Source: Notospermus geniculatus
Taxonomy: Eukaryota > Nemertea > Pilidiophora > Heteronemertea > Lineidae
Reading direction: 5' to 3'
DNA: 64,000 bases
Assembly (NCBI GenBank): GCA_002633025.1
Contig: NMRB01000707.1
Span: forward strand, 1-64,000
How positions within the stretch are numbered: position 1 is the stretch's first letter; every line of letters starts with the position of its first letter. The position numbers and the translations under genes are program-made. Below the pieces are notes generated by a model. That model had not been told where the DNA came from. It saw nothing but the letters and a program-made list of their open reading frames with translations, and did not search any database. Of this stretch, positions 41,111 to 51,512 are shown piece by piece.

Positions 41111-43711
41111 TCACGTCCTTCGCTTGACGAACATGCGAGAGATGGCATCGTACGTGTTGTACTCGGCCGCGCCGGACTGATCGGACGACTTAGAATATTT
41201 GATGTACCGCCGCCACACGACGGGTAGGTTCCACCTGTTCATGATTCTCTTCACCGAGGCCGACGTCTGTTGTTGTACCGCGCGGGAATCGGTCGACTCG
41301 TTATTGGAGCCGGACCTCACCGCGTCGTCGTCGCAGTTGTTGGACGGTCGATGGTCGATGACGTGAGAGTACGTACGGTTGACCATGATGCTTTGCATGC
41401 ATCGAAGGTGACACAGTCCTCTGTTCAGGTATTTCGGGTCTCCCTCGGAGGTGAACTCTCGTCCCACGTTCTTATCGTCGTACACGCCCAACGGATTCCC
41501 GCATGCCAATTGGAGACAGTGTTCCATCACCATCAGGTCGTAAACGGCGTACTCCAGACGGTGCAGGTCCTGACGCGTCAACCTGAACAGCACGTCCACG
41601 TCCGTGGTTGCGAGGGCGGACGCGGCCAGGTCGAGCGTCCGGTTCACGTCGTTGTACACGTGCATCAGGGATTCGAAAAACCATACGGCGGTACGTTGAT
41701 TGGCGTACGGAGCCACCGACGAAAACGCCGGTTCCGGCTCTCCGAAGTAACTCCGCCTCAAATCGTCGTGGAAATAACCACAGCCGTACAGTTCGACGTA
41801 GACTGCGATGGCCTCTTCTACAATAAGCGTGATCCTCATCAACGAGAGTAGGACCAAGTCTGACAGCCGCTCGACGTCCGTCTCGTCCTCTTCCAACAGC
41901 GACGTGGGCGAGTTCAGAGCATCCGTTCCCTTCTTCGCAAACGCGGTCGTCAACGGAAAGGCATTGCGATCCATGCACGAATCGTCGCACACGTGGAAAT
42001 GTGGTTGGTCGTCTTCGTCGAACACGTTCGATCGGCGGAGCATATCGTGCGGCATCACGAATGCCGTGTCGAGCAATGGCGCCACGTAATCGATTCTGTC
42101 GACGCGATTGACCCCCTTCCTCCAATTAACAATGTCGTCTATGATCGAAGCCACGTTGAATGGTGTTGGGAGCCGCTGCACGCGTTCCGGACCGTCCACC
42201 ACTCTGAACCGTCGATGAGAGGCACTGTGCACGTACTTGTCGGCGTTCGCCGCGGGCGTCGCGACGTTTTTCGTGGGCGCGTTCACGTTGACGAACGGCT
42301 TCACCTTGACCACCAGTTGATTCTTTCTGACCCATCCGTCGAAGCTGACGTTAATCACGTTGACGTCGATCACGCGGGAATTGGGTGTGACACCGTCGAT
42401 GGCATGCTCTATCGTGTTCTCGTACAGGTACTCGTTCACTCTTCCTCCCTTGCCGACGGTCTTGTTGGCCGAGGGCGTGGCGTTGCCGGTCAACAGACCG
42501 AGGATGACCGTGTAATACTTTAACGTCCTCAGCGATGTCACAAATAGCGAGGCCTGATCCAGTACGACACTTGCCTTCCCGTCTTTGTACATCTTCACGA
42601 GCCGTTTCCAGACCAGGTAACACTCGAACAGCGTTGAAAACGTGTCCACTACCAGGAGATATTCGTGTGTGTTGCCCAACGTTATCGCACATTTCGATTT
42701 CGCCTCTTCCCTGAAGGTCTTCGTGACGACGGGCCATGCCGGACACTGCGACGTAGTAGGATTGTACCGTTCGTAAACGTATAGCGACAGCAAAACGATG
42801 CACCGCAACATCTCCCTGGTCGTCATCCCCAGATGTAACCACGTGTCCGTGTTCACCACGACGAGGTCCTCGTCGGCGACGATGTGGCGATTCATGGCTT
42901 TGGCAGCTAGCGTGGACGCTATCGCGGGCGAGATGGTCCGATGCTCGTTGGAAAAGCACAGTACGTCGTTGGTGTTGCTGATGGGTCCAAACGTAACGTA
43001 AGTCTCAGTAGACACCGCGCCCGTGGTTCTACCGCACTTCGTTATCACGTCCGCGTACTCTCCCACTGTCAATTTGCCCGAACGATCGGTCTTGAGGGCG
43101 ATCCCTTCGTGTTGAAGCAGGTCCGACAACTGTATATTGTTGACGTTGAACGAATCGCCTTTGAAGGGTGGTTTATCGTCGAAATAGTTCACGGCGACCT
43201 TGAAGTCGTCGGTCAACTTGAACAGCGAGGTGGTGTACTCCGTACAGGGACAAGTGTCCGACTTGTGGAGCACGAACGCCTTGATCGAAGCGAAGTGGCG
43301 CTCGATCACGTGTAAAATGTTCTCGAGTTCCTTCGCGTCATCCGTTCTAACCGGCGCAGTGACGCTGGCACCTTCCTTACCGGCCGTTGAAGACTTTTTT
43401 TCTCTACGTCTGTCGATGTCGGTGTCATCTAGCAGTTCAATGTTCTCCACGTGCCCCAACTCGTTGATACATTCCTCCCGGTTGCGTTTGAATCGTTTCG
43501 ATGACGAATGTTTATCTTGATCCGTTCGTTTGTGACCGTCGACACGACCCTTGTCTAGTCCGCTGTCGCGATCGCGCTTTTTCTGTCCCGCACGTTCCAT
43601 CATCGAGGTAACACGTCTGTCACTGGAGACTTCGCATGGCATCGTGTGTGCGTGATTTGCTGGCGACAATATAATATACGGCAAAGGCATTGTGCGATAG
43701 TCCACATTCAT
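41111..43711 (-). CDS. Unknown 866-aa protein with basic N-terminus
   Basis: The frame spans 866 codons from the farthest ATG (43711). A TATA-like TATTATATT on the coding strand lies inside the first 20 codons, so an internal start at 43642 or 43603/43600 is more likely. The N-terminal ~85 residues are Lys/Arg/Asp-rich (KKRDRDSG, KRFKRNREE) and could hold a nuclear signal. The rest looks globular and mostly helical, with cysteine-containing segments such as HVCDDSCMD and CHLRCMQS. No catalytic motif is recognised. A conserved viral structural or replication factor is possible, but this is a guess from size and position. It is the last gene before repeat locus 3. Confidence 0.7.
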   Translation of the reverse strand: MNVDYRTMPLPYIILSPANHAHTMPCEVSSDRRVTSMMERAGQKKRDRDSGLDKGRVDGHKRTDQDKHSSSKRFKRNREECINELGHVENIELLDDTDIDRRREKKSSTAGKEGASVTAPVRTDDAKELENILHVIERHFASIKAFVLHKSDTCPCTEYTTSLFKLTDDFKVAVNYFDDKPPFKGDSFNVNNIQLSDLLQHEGIALKTDRSGKLTVGEYADVITKCGRTTGAVSTETYVTFGPISNTNDVLCFSNEHRTISPAIASTLAAKAMNRHIVADEDLVVVNTDTWLHLGMTTREMLRCIVLLSLYVYERYNPTTSQCPAWPVVTKTFREEAKSKCAITLGNTHEYLLVVDTFSTLFECYLVWKRLVKMYKDGKASVVLDQASLFVTSLRTLKYYTVILGLLTGNATPSANKTVGKGGRVNEYLYENTIEHAIDGVTPNSRVIDVNVINVSFDGWVRKNQLVVKVKPFVNVNAPTKNVATPAANADKYVHSASHRRFRVVDGPERVQRLPTPFNVASIIDDIVNWRKGVNRVDRIDYVAPLLDTAFVMPHDMLRRSNVFDEDDQPHFHVCDDSCMDRNAFPLTTAFAKKGTDALNSPTSLLEEDETDVERLSDLVLLSLMRITLIVEEAIAVYVELYGCGYFHDDLRRSYFGEPEPAFSSVAPYANQRTAVWFFESLMHVYNDVNRTLDLAASALATTDVDVLFRLTRQDLHRLEYAVYDLMVMEHCLQLACGNPLGVYDDKNVGREFTSEGDPKYLNRGLCHLRCMQSIMVNRTYSHVIDHRPSNNCDDDAVRSGSNNESTDSRAVQQQTSASVKRIMNRWNLPVVWRRYIKYSKSSDQSGAAEYNTYDAISRMFVKRRT

Positions 43712-43771
43712 ACTCGTATATTGTTCACATCCTGTTTCACTTACGCCACGTCACCATCCGTCGATTATGGT

Positions 43772-44895
43772 TGTTGTCAAGTGGTATATCCGTTGATTAG
43801 GTTTAGTAGGTCACATATCCTGTTACTAATGAAGAGGGAATATCCCGTCATGCACGGTAAAAATAGGTCGCGAGTCATTAGTTCCGACCTCGGCCAGCGA
43901 GATCGGTGAGATGGCGCCACCGGTACTGGAGAATTTAGGCCCTCGACCCCCTCGGACCACATCTCCCTCGGGAGGGGTGCGGTTTACGAAAGGACGTTTT
44001 CCGACCCCCGAAAATCACATTTTTGGGAAGGGTCGATCTTATTTTTTTAACAAAGGGCACCGGTAGTTATTGAGAGGAATAATGTATGTATGTATCTTAT
44101 ATCTTTTATAAGGATAGGCCACCCGAAAGTTTTTTCTACTGACTTCCAACGTTAGGGGCGGCGTGCAACTTTTTGGCCGAGATGCACGCGAGATGCACGC
44201 TATAGCATTGGGAGATCGGGCCGTAGACATTCACCAGTAAATGTCTCGGGCCCTATCTCCCAATGCTATGATAGTGCATCTCGAATTAAGCACTTTGGAG
44301 GCGAGGTTGTACCATTCGATTTCTCGTCGGGACCAACCTCGACACGCGAGGGTTAGAATGCACACCGCGTGCGAACCGTGTACATCTGCCTCTGGCACGC
44401 GTGCGTCTGTTAGTTCCGACCTCGGCCAGCGAGATCGGTGAGATGGCGCCACCGGTACTAGAGAACTTAGGCCCTCGATCCCCCTCGGACCCCATCTCCC
44501 TTAGGAGGGGTGCGGTTTACGAAAGGACGTTTTCTGACCCCCCGAAAATCACATTTTCGGAAAGGGTCGATCTTATTTTTTAACAAAGGGCACCGGTAGT
44601 TATTGAGAGGAATAATGAATGTATATATCTTATATCTTTTATAAGGATAGGCCACCCGAAAGTTTTTTCTACTGACTTCCAACGTTAGGGGCGGCGTGCA
44701 ACTTTTTGGCCGAGATGCACGCGAGATGCACGCTATAGCATTGGGAGATCGGGCCGTAGACATCCACCAGTAAATGTCTCGGGCCCTATCTCCCAATGCT
44801 ACGAGCGTGCATCTAGAGTTAGGCACGTCGGAACCGAGGTTGCGACATTCGGTTCGTCGTAGGGACCAACCTCGACACGCGAGGTTCGAATGTAC
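43772..44895 (-). repeat. Repeat locus 3: inverted tandem pair of ~535-bp units
   Basis: This is the dispersed unit in opposite orientation to loci 1 and 2, with hairpins at about 44188-44282 and 44722-44815 (533 bp apart). Its inner end, 43772-43880, is the reverse complement of 28800-28900, extending the match beyond the repeat unit proper. It fills most of the gap between the 866-aa and IAP genes (43712-45089), where I see no other gene. The reverse-strand frames through it come from the repeat. Confidence 0.85.
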
Positions 44896-45089
44896 ACTGT
44901 GTGTGCGTGGTACTATATGTGTGTGGCCCTGCATAGGTCGTCCGTTCGTCATGGTGTACTCCATGACACACTGACTGAGACCGGAACAAGTGCAATGACG
45001 ACGAATGGTCGGTGTTATATATGGCTGTATGTATTTCTGTTTCACGTACTTATTCGAAACAAGCGAACAGTGAGTGTGACGAACGTACG

Positions 45090-46943
45090 ATGAATACCGA
45101 CGCCGATATGATGGATACCGATGGAATCGATGACGACGAACTGTACGTCGATGCGTCCGATTGTCTGACCTCCGGACTCGTTTCATGTGTCGCCACCACC
45201 GACACGCATAACCTCGCTAATGGAATCGATGACGACGAACTGTACGCCGATGCGTCCAATCTTGTGACCTCCGGACTCGTCTCGTATGTCCCCACCACCG
45301 ACGCGTATAACCCCGCTAACGCTCGCCATCCGAAATACTCTAGTAGGATCGAGAGACAACGAAGTTTCGACGGATGGTACAACGCGGGCGGGTGCGACGT
45401 GTCGGAATGTGTCGAGGCCGGCCTGTTTTATCCCGGATGCGGACGAGATCTGACGTGTTTTTATTGCGGCGTTGCGGTGTCGCCGCCAATCCGTACGAAA
45501 ATGTTTGGCGGTTGCACACGACGGACGTCCGACAATTTCGGCGTAACGTTCAGTACCATCGTGAAACGTGACGCTAGGTTTAGAGTGCCAATTCAATACG
45601 ACTTCCGGGCTAGAGAAGTGGCGGCTGACGACGCATGGGCGGAGCATGCGAAACGGAACTCCCGGTGTGGATTCGTACGATTTGGGAAGGTTCGATCGTC
45701 GCAAGAGGACGTCGATGAACGGACTCCAGACCGGGGAACGGCTTCCTTGGGGTGCAACGATGCGGAGTGCTGGCGGGTACCCGAGATGGAGTCTGAACCC
45801 GTGGGAAATGCCACGAGTCTCGATCACTCGATGTGGAGTAGCGACGTTCATCTCTCTTGGAAAAGATGGCCGATGCCAAAGATGCCGCCGCGAGCCGAAA
45901 GGGGGACGAGGACGTTCCGTCGATCGGGAACCCCAAGGAAGACAGTTCAAGCTCGCGAGATCCGCGCACGTCTCGACACGGAGTGGCCGCAATTGTTGAT
46001 GAGGCTGGGCTACTCGCGTGACCTAGTGGGAGCGGTGTTAGCGGAACAGATGATTTTCGGAGGCGATGACTTTCCGACGTTCTCAAAGATGTTTTCGGCA
46101 GTCGAAGAGGCCTTCGACATGGGCGACAACTTTCCCGTGCAACATTACGTTCCAATGTTACGAGATAATAAGGACACGTGTTGCCTCGGATCCGAACCGT
46201 CGCAGAGTGACATTCCAGAACGCGGTACCGCGACCTCCACGATGCAGTCGAACGAACCGAGATCGCGGTCAAAAGTGGCTCCGTCGTCCGGCTGCGATGC
46301 GGCGAACAAGAGTATCAAGTCGTCGTTTGTGAATCTGCATGCGAATGCACGTCAATCGAAAACCGACAACAAAGAACTCGCAAGACGAATGCGGTGTACG
46401 GTGTGCGTGGAGAAATACGTCGACGTGGTTTGTCTACCGTGTGGTCACCTGTGCATTTGCGACGTGTGTCGTTGTATGCTGATCGAGTGTCCTGTATGTG
46501 GAAAACGCATTGAACGAGCCATCAAAATCTGTGCAGAACGAACGCGTTGTATGGTATGTCTCGACCGAGATGCCAACATGGCATTTCTGTCGTGTGGCCA
46601 CTTGTCTGTCTGTGATGAATGTCGCCGCCGTCATCGGATAAGGTCGTGTCCCACCTGTAAACATCGAAGTCGACAAATCGTAAAGGTCTACTTCCTCAGT
46701 GAGTATCCACATCCAGAATAATTCGTATATTTGGGTAACGGTGTCATCGCGGTGTCACGTTGTCCATCCGGCACGTCAGGTGGCGACTCGACGATGCCAA
46801 GGAAACACGACACGGTTATCGTCACGGTGTCGGTCCGCGACGGGGTCGTCGTCGGAGAAAAAAATAGAATACGCGTGTATCGACCCACTCGAACCCGGAA
46901 ACGTCCCGATTCGGCGTATTCGGTGAAGTCTCCGTTCGAGTGA
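45090..46943 (+). CDS. Inhibitor of apoptosis protein: interrupted BIR plus two RING fingers
   Basis: From ATG 45090 one continuous frame reaches a stop at 46721 (543 aa). A donor (CTCA|GTGAGT, 46699) and an acceptor (ACGTCAG, ending 46779) in matching phase could instead add a basic tail ending at 46943. Residues ~11-75 are two copies of a ~34-residue acidic repeat (GIDDDELY). The BIR at ~86-195 has CFYC and DDAWAEHAK...C, giving the zinc-ligand order C-x2-C...H-x6-C. About 59 residues separate the second Cys from the His, where 16 is usual. The surplus includes the 67-bp segment shared with the 1,551-aa gene. RING domains lie at ~435-475 (CTVC...CPVC) and ~486-525 (CMVC...CPTC). Viral IAPs restrain caspases or their activators and ubiquitinate targets. 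Whether the expanded BIR folds is uncertain. Confidence 0.8.
45514..45580 (+). repeat. 67-bp segment shared with 5663-5729
   Basis: The two segments differ at two positions only, both third-codon T/C changes, and share the reading frame (TRRTSDNFGVTF). Outside these limits the genes show no similarity. In the IAP it lies within the BIR zinc module; in the other gene it begins 7 nt after the start of the ATG codon. Confidence 0.9.
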
Positions 46944-47075
46944 TAGTCCGATTAGGGTGAGTTTCGCGACCGAATGGGCATAAGATCATCAGTTGTGCAT
47001 GGATGGATTCTCTTCACGCTTGTCACGGGTCACGGGGAGGGAATTGACATCGGTCATCTAGAGTGTTAGTTAACG

Positions 47076-50000
47076 ATGACGACGGAGGACAACGCGTGGG
47101 ACGGAGTCCACCAGAATCGAGAGGCGTGCGACACGTCCGACGAGACCCGCGCTGACGAACGCCTGACAGAAAAGGCGTGTACTTGTTATCGCCTGGATGA
47201 CGCTTACATGGCAGACAAGATCATCGAGTTTGTCGACGCGAATGCCGATCGACCCGTTGCGCCGTGCTATATCCAACAGTTATTCGACTTTATCGTCGAT
47301 TACGAGGCGTCCGGGTCGATAACGCGGATGCCGGACGGACTGTTCAGGGAAGACGTTGTGATAGACGGCGACGAACCCACGCACGTGTATACGCCGTACC
47401 CTTACTGTGCGGTGTGTAGTGTGGGAGGGGCCGGTACCGGCAAGACGACGTTCTTCGTCAACATGAAGAAGAGGGATCGCACTGCCACGGTCAGCGGCAG
47501 TACCGTGGCGGCGTCCGACAATTTCATCGACGACTTGCACTCCAAGGACAAGCCCGACACGTACACGAGTGACTTTTTGAAAAACACATCTTTCAAGTTA
47601 TTAGATTTACAGTTCCCTTCCACCGAGGTATACGTGCTGTTGGAGAAGTTCAAAAAGATAGAAGTTCTTAACGATCAGTACCGGATCATGAAGGAGACAG
47701 AGTACAAGTGTGGCGAAAGCGAAAAGTGTGTAATGTTTCAGAAGAAACATCACTCGACGGTAATGTTGCTCTTACACAGGATATACATGTCGTGTGCCAA
47801 GGTAATGGACCGGAAATTCAAGGAGGGAGCCCACAAGTACCGATTGCACGTACCCGACAGAGAAGAAAAACACCCGCGTTACCAACCACCGTCGCGACAG
47901 TTGCCTATCGTGCGGGCGACGCTGGATCGAATAGAAACGCACCGACGGAAGAAGCGCGAGGAGCGGCCGGAGTATGCGTGCGTCGAGACTCAGGACGATT
48001 ACGTGCGCTACGTGCGGCATCAGGCCGACTACGAAGAGGCGGGAACAAGTATCGGGGGACGGTCGAGACGTGCGAACAGGGACGTCGTGCCACCGTTGGC
48101 GTTGTACAACAAGTTCATGTTGGAGGAGTCGGGTCGCGAACCGGCCTGGCGCAAGAATCTACTCGTCATGTTGTGGTGGCGTGCCCAGTTCCTGTACAAC
48201 ACGCCGCAGGGTCAACTGCGCATCCCGTGTCTGTGTTTTAGCGGAAGCGACAAACAGAGCAGCGTGATTGACTGCGAGGCGTCCATGTTGGACGAAGCCA
48301 TGGCATCGTATTCCATACGTTGCGCTAAATCCATCTTCTGCGTGAAGTCTGACCACAATCGACGGATTAGGGTGGATGTCCGCGGGGGGGGCGGAGATGA
48401 AGCTGAAAACGTGCGGTTGATCGAACTGCACAAATTGGGCATAGCGTACCACGAACAGAACATACCGACCACGTCGTTCACCTACTTTCCATTGGCCTGC
48501 AACGAGATGGAGAAGCAAAAGAGTGACGATGTTAAGGTCGCAACTGGTGCCAAACGCGTCTACCAGTACCACGTAGACTGTCGGAGGACGATAGACACGC
48601 AGCGGGAGAAGGGACGGGCCACCATCCTCGTCAAAGACTGGGCTCTCGTGAATTGTAACCTCGCGCCGGTGGCGTTCGACGATCCGCACTTCGAACCGCT
48701 GACCGCCAACGATCCGGAACTGCGGGAGAACTTGTCCCGACTGTCAGAGGAGGAGGCGATGAGCAACGTTGCCGAGATGTTCAAGCACAAGCGATCGATA
48801 TACGAGGATGAACGTGCGTGTCCCCCAGAACGACGCGTTGACCTGTACTCGGGTTACAGACGAGACGGAAACTTTGACAGGCGACTGGAGGCCAGTATAA
48901 TGAATCACGTGAGAAGAATGGAGGAGAACGACAAGAAGAAAATGTCGCAACGAAAACCAGCGGGAGAAGAGGCGCCGATGACGACGGAGACCACGGTTGA
49001 GGACGAGAGACGGGACGTGCAGGACGTAATGAGTCTGACGGCCGAGGAGCGTAACGAGATCGACGCTCAGGAGGAGGTCAACAGGGAGCGCATTGAGATG
49101 ACGCGCGACGATGCGACGGACGACGAGAACACGTATAACGTCATGAAGTACGTCGTCGGACCGGCCACTCTCCTGCTCAGCAAGGAACAACACGTTGCCT
49201 GCAGACTGAATTCGCGACGCATCGGTCAGGTGCTGGGCAAGGGTCTGCGTTTGTCGAAAGAATACTACAATTCGTCGAAGGCGGCGAATCACACAGCTGA
49301 GATGAATTATGCACCGGAAAATGACATGGTGCTGTTGGTGGCCGACCCCGACTACAAACTGTTGCATGGGGGCGACGGCGTTGCGTTTGTCGACTCCATC
49401 CGAAAGACCGCTTGTTACGAGACCATGTTTCTGTGCTACGCGAGAACGCGGCACTTCGTGGAGAATTCGGTGGTGTGCAACGGCGCGTTAAAGGCCAAGG
49501 TGGAACTGAAAGGGGTGCGAGGAACTCTCGACGACGTGCTCTCGTCGTACCAATTCAACAACTTTGCACCCGGCTGTTTTAAGATACTGGTGCTGTCACA
49601 AGTGGTGCGAGCGTACCAACGGTGGTTGTTTTCGCAATCTGCCAACCGGGTGCAGGTGGTCGACTCGGCCACATTATCGTTCGGCGAGCTGCTGGACAAC
49701 CGACAGTTCGAAGAATCCCTGACGGTCGTCGACAGGCGTCTGTTCAAACGGTACGACGAGCTGATTGCCGAGAACACGGGAAGGAAGAGTAAGGACGGCA
49801 GCGGCGACGGACGTTCTCCGCGAGAATCCGAACCGCGACCGTCGGACGAGACAGAGAGACAGAAGACGGCGGACAAACAGATGGCACGCTCGCGACTGTA
49901 CGCGACCTTGACGAATCTGGTCACCATCATAACGAGCAACAAGAGTAACCGACGGTTCGTCTACAATCATCGGTTGGAAATCAATGTGGAAGAGGATCCG

Positions 50001-51077
50001 TTATGGGTCGAGATGCGATTCGACAACAGATCCGCGGCGCCATATCTGGACAGCATGCGCGTACGGAACGCGGGCGACATCAAGGTGATGGGAAGCGGAG
50101 AACACGAGGTGAACAGGAAGAGTAACGAACTGCTCCGTCGCAACAAGTGCACGTCCTTGGACAAGTTACCGTCCACCAGGTGGGAAGAGACGATGCAACG
50201 TCGTAAGTGTAAAAGTGTGCTAGGCGTGTTGAATAGAGGCATCGAATCGTGGTGTCCCGAAATGCGGATCGACAACGCGTTGACGCTGCTGATAAAAAAC
50301 GTGTTGGTGGGCACCACGACCGCCGACGCCGTCGCGTTCATCAGATGGAACACGATAATCGGAAACAACGTCGACGACAAACAGATGGGTGACGACGACG
50401 TTCGATACAAGTTCGGTATGGTAATTCGAGAGAGCGCACCGTTGATCAACAAGCCCACCGTCGAGTTGCAACATCGTATGTTCAACGTGGGCGACGGCAT
50501 GAACATACCGCGCCCGTTCGTGCCCGCGTCCGAGTCGATCGAAACCAATGTGGTGTTGAAACTTGCCAATTCGACCCACGTGCCACTCGGGCGTCGGTCC
50601 AACGTCGAACACGTGTCGCCAATGTGGCGAAAGTGCGAAACGCTCGGCGTGATGCCGTTGATGAACCCTATGCTGGACGCCAGCACGGACACGGTCGACA
50701 GTGTGCAGGGCACCACCATCGACGACGAGTCCATCATGGATTTCGTACACATGGACAAGGAGAAACACCTGGTGGCCATGACGAGGAACAGTGACGTGCG
50801 AAAATTGATATCTGTCGGAGTGGACAATGCCAACATGTGTGCAAAATGTCCAAACGTCTCGCGTCGAATCTTAGGTGCGGCCGGCGGTAGGAAACGTTCG
50901 AGACCCGTGTGTCGAGAAGTGACGCGAGTGGACGAGGCAGGGGAAGAGTACCTGGACAGGGTGTACGACGACGGAAGCGAGGTAAACCCCGAAGAGGATT
51001 ACCTGAACGAAGTCCGTCGCACGAAGATAGAGTGGACGCGACACAAGTCCGTCAGAAAGCACTTCAAGTATCGTTGA
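47076..51077 (+). CDS. Superfamily 1 DNA helicase (UL5/Pif1-like), 1,333 aa
   Basis: Motif I is GGAGTGKTTFF at residues ~118-128, the Walker A loop that binds ATP. Near the C-terminus, VDSVQGTTIDD (~1207-1217) followed by HLVAMTRNSD (~1231-1240) matches motifs V and VI of superfamily 1 helicases such as herpesvirus UL5 and Pif1/RecD. LLVADPDYKLLHG (~750) may be motif III. Motifs Ia, II and IV are not clear by eye. At 1,333 residues it is longer than UL5 (~880), with large charged insertions near 610-680 and 900-950. It would unwind the fork with the primase encoded at 10.6-14.2 kb. The ATG at 47076 follows a 132-bp gap. The downstream gene begins 13 bp after the stop, suggesting co-transcription. 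Confidence 0.8.
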   Translation: MTTEDNAWDGVHQNREACDTSDETRADERLTEKACTCYRLDDAYMADKIIEFVDANADRPVAPCYIQQLFDFIVDYEASGSITRMPDGLFREDVVIDGDEPTHVYTPYPYCAVCSVGGAGTGKTTFFVNMKKRDRTATVSGSTVAASDNFIDDLHSKDKPDTYTSDFLKNTSFKLLDLQFPSTEVYVLLEKFKKIEVLNDQYRIMKETEYKCGESEKCVMFQKKHHSTVMLLLHRIYMSCAKVMDRKFKEGAHKYRLHVPDREEKHPRYQPPSRQLPIVRATLDRIETHRRKKREERPEYACVETQDDYVRYVRHQADYEEAGTSIGGRSRRANRDVVPPLALYNKFMLEESGREPAWRKNLLVMLWWRAQFLYNTPQGQLRIPCLCFSGSDKQSSVIDCEASMLDEAMASYSIRCAKSIFCVKSDHNRRIRVDVRGGGGDEAENVRLIELHKLGIAYHEQNIPTTSFTYFPLACNEMEKQKSDDVKVATGAKRVYQYHVDCRRTIDTQREKGRATILVKDWALVNCNLAPVAFDDPHFEPLTANDPELRENLSRLSEEEAMSNVAEMFKHKRSIYEDERACPPERRVDLYSGYRRDGNFDRRLEASIMNHVRRMEENDKKKMSQRKPAGEEAPMTTETTVEDERRDVQDVMSLTAEERNEIDAQEEVNRERIEMTRDDATDDENTYNVMKYVVGPATLLLSKEQHVACRLNSRRIGQVLGKGLRLSKEYYNSSKAANHTAEMNYAPENDMVLLVADPDYKLLHGGDGVAFVDSIRKTACYETMFLCYARTRHFVENSVVCNGALKAKVELKGVRGTLDDVLSSYQFNNFAPGCFKILVLSQVVRAYQRWLFSQSANRVQVVDSATLSFGELLDNRQFEESLTVVDRRLFKRYDELIAENTGRKSKDGSGDGRSPRESEPRPSDETERQKTADKQMARSRLYATLTNLVTIITSNKSNRRFVYNHRLEINVEEDPLWVEMRFDNRSAAPYLDSMRVRNAGDIKVMGSGEHEVNRKSNELLRRNKCTSLDKLPSTRWEETMQRRKCKSVLGVLNRGIESWCPEMRIDNALTLLIKNVLVGTTTADAVAFIRWNTIIGNNVDDKQMGDDDVRYKFGMVIRESAPLINKPTVELQHRMFNVGDGMNIPRPFVPASESIETNVVLKLANSTHVPLGRRSNVEHVSPMWRKCETLGVMPLMNPMLDASTDTVDSVQGTTIDDESIMDFVHMDKEKHLVAMTRNSDVRKLISVGVDNANMCAKCPNVSRRILGAAGGRKRSRPVCREVTRVDEAGEEYLDRVYDDGSEVNPEEDYLNEVRRTKIEWTRHKSVRKHFKYR

Positions 51078-51090
51078 GAGAAGCGAAAAT

Positions 51091-51456
51091 ATGGCAGACG
51101 CGCATGAGATGGTTAATAAGATTCTGACAGGGTTTAAAATTCTGCAGAATGATATAGTGAATACGGTCGAGTCACTGGTCAACCACAATCGGGTCGTGGT
51201 CACCGTGCAGATCGCCAACTTGATACTCGGTCTGATCGTGCTGATCGTAGTGACGGTTATGGTGTTATGCAAGAGGATGGAGAGGAGGGAGTTAAAGAAG
51301 TACATGGAAGACGAGAGGATGCAGGTTCTCCTGACCAAAGTGGTAAACGACGCACAAAAAGACGAGAACGTCAGACTAGACGATCAGTGCGACGAACCCC
51401 CAATCGACCGGAACACGTTCCGTCGTCCGGAGAAGTCCTACAGCAGACTCTACTAG
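51091..51456 (+). CDS. Small single-pass membrane protein, 121 aa
   Basis: The N-terminal ~38 residues are helical and polar. A hydrophobic segment at residues ~39-60 (QIANLILGLIVLIVVTVMVL) is followed by a basic stop-transfer (CKRMERRELKK) and a charged ~55-residue tail, suggesting N-out/C-in topology without a cleaved signal. It lies between the helicase and the 409-aa gene with gaps of 13 and 56 bp, in a forward-strand run of five genes. Such small membrane proteins are common in viral envelopes, but I recognise no family. Confidence 0.7.
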   Translation: MADAHEMVNKILTGFKILQNDIVNTVESLVNHNRVVVTVQIANLILGLIVLIVVTVMVLCKRMERRELKKYMEDERMQVLLTKVVNDAQKDENVRLDDQCDEPPIDRNTFRRPEKSYSRLY

Positions 51457-51512
51457 ATTGAAAAACATATCTGTTGTCTTTGCACTATTCCGTAGATATC
51501 AAACCGGCAAAA

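Noticed and set aside
26953-44815. CRISPR array
   Set aside because: Repeats are hundreds of bases long, unevenly spaced, in both orientations, and no cas genes are present.
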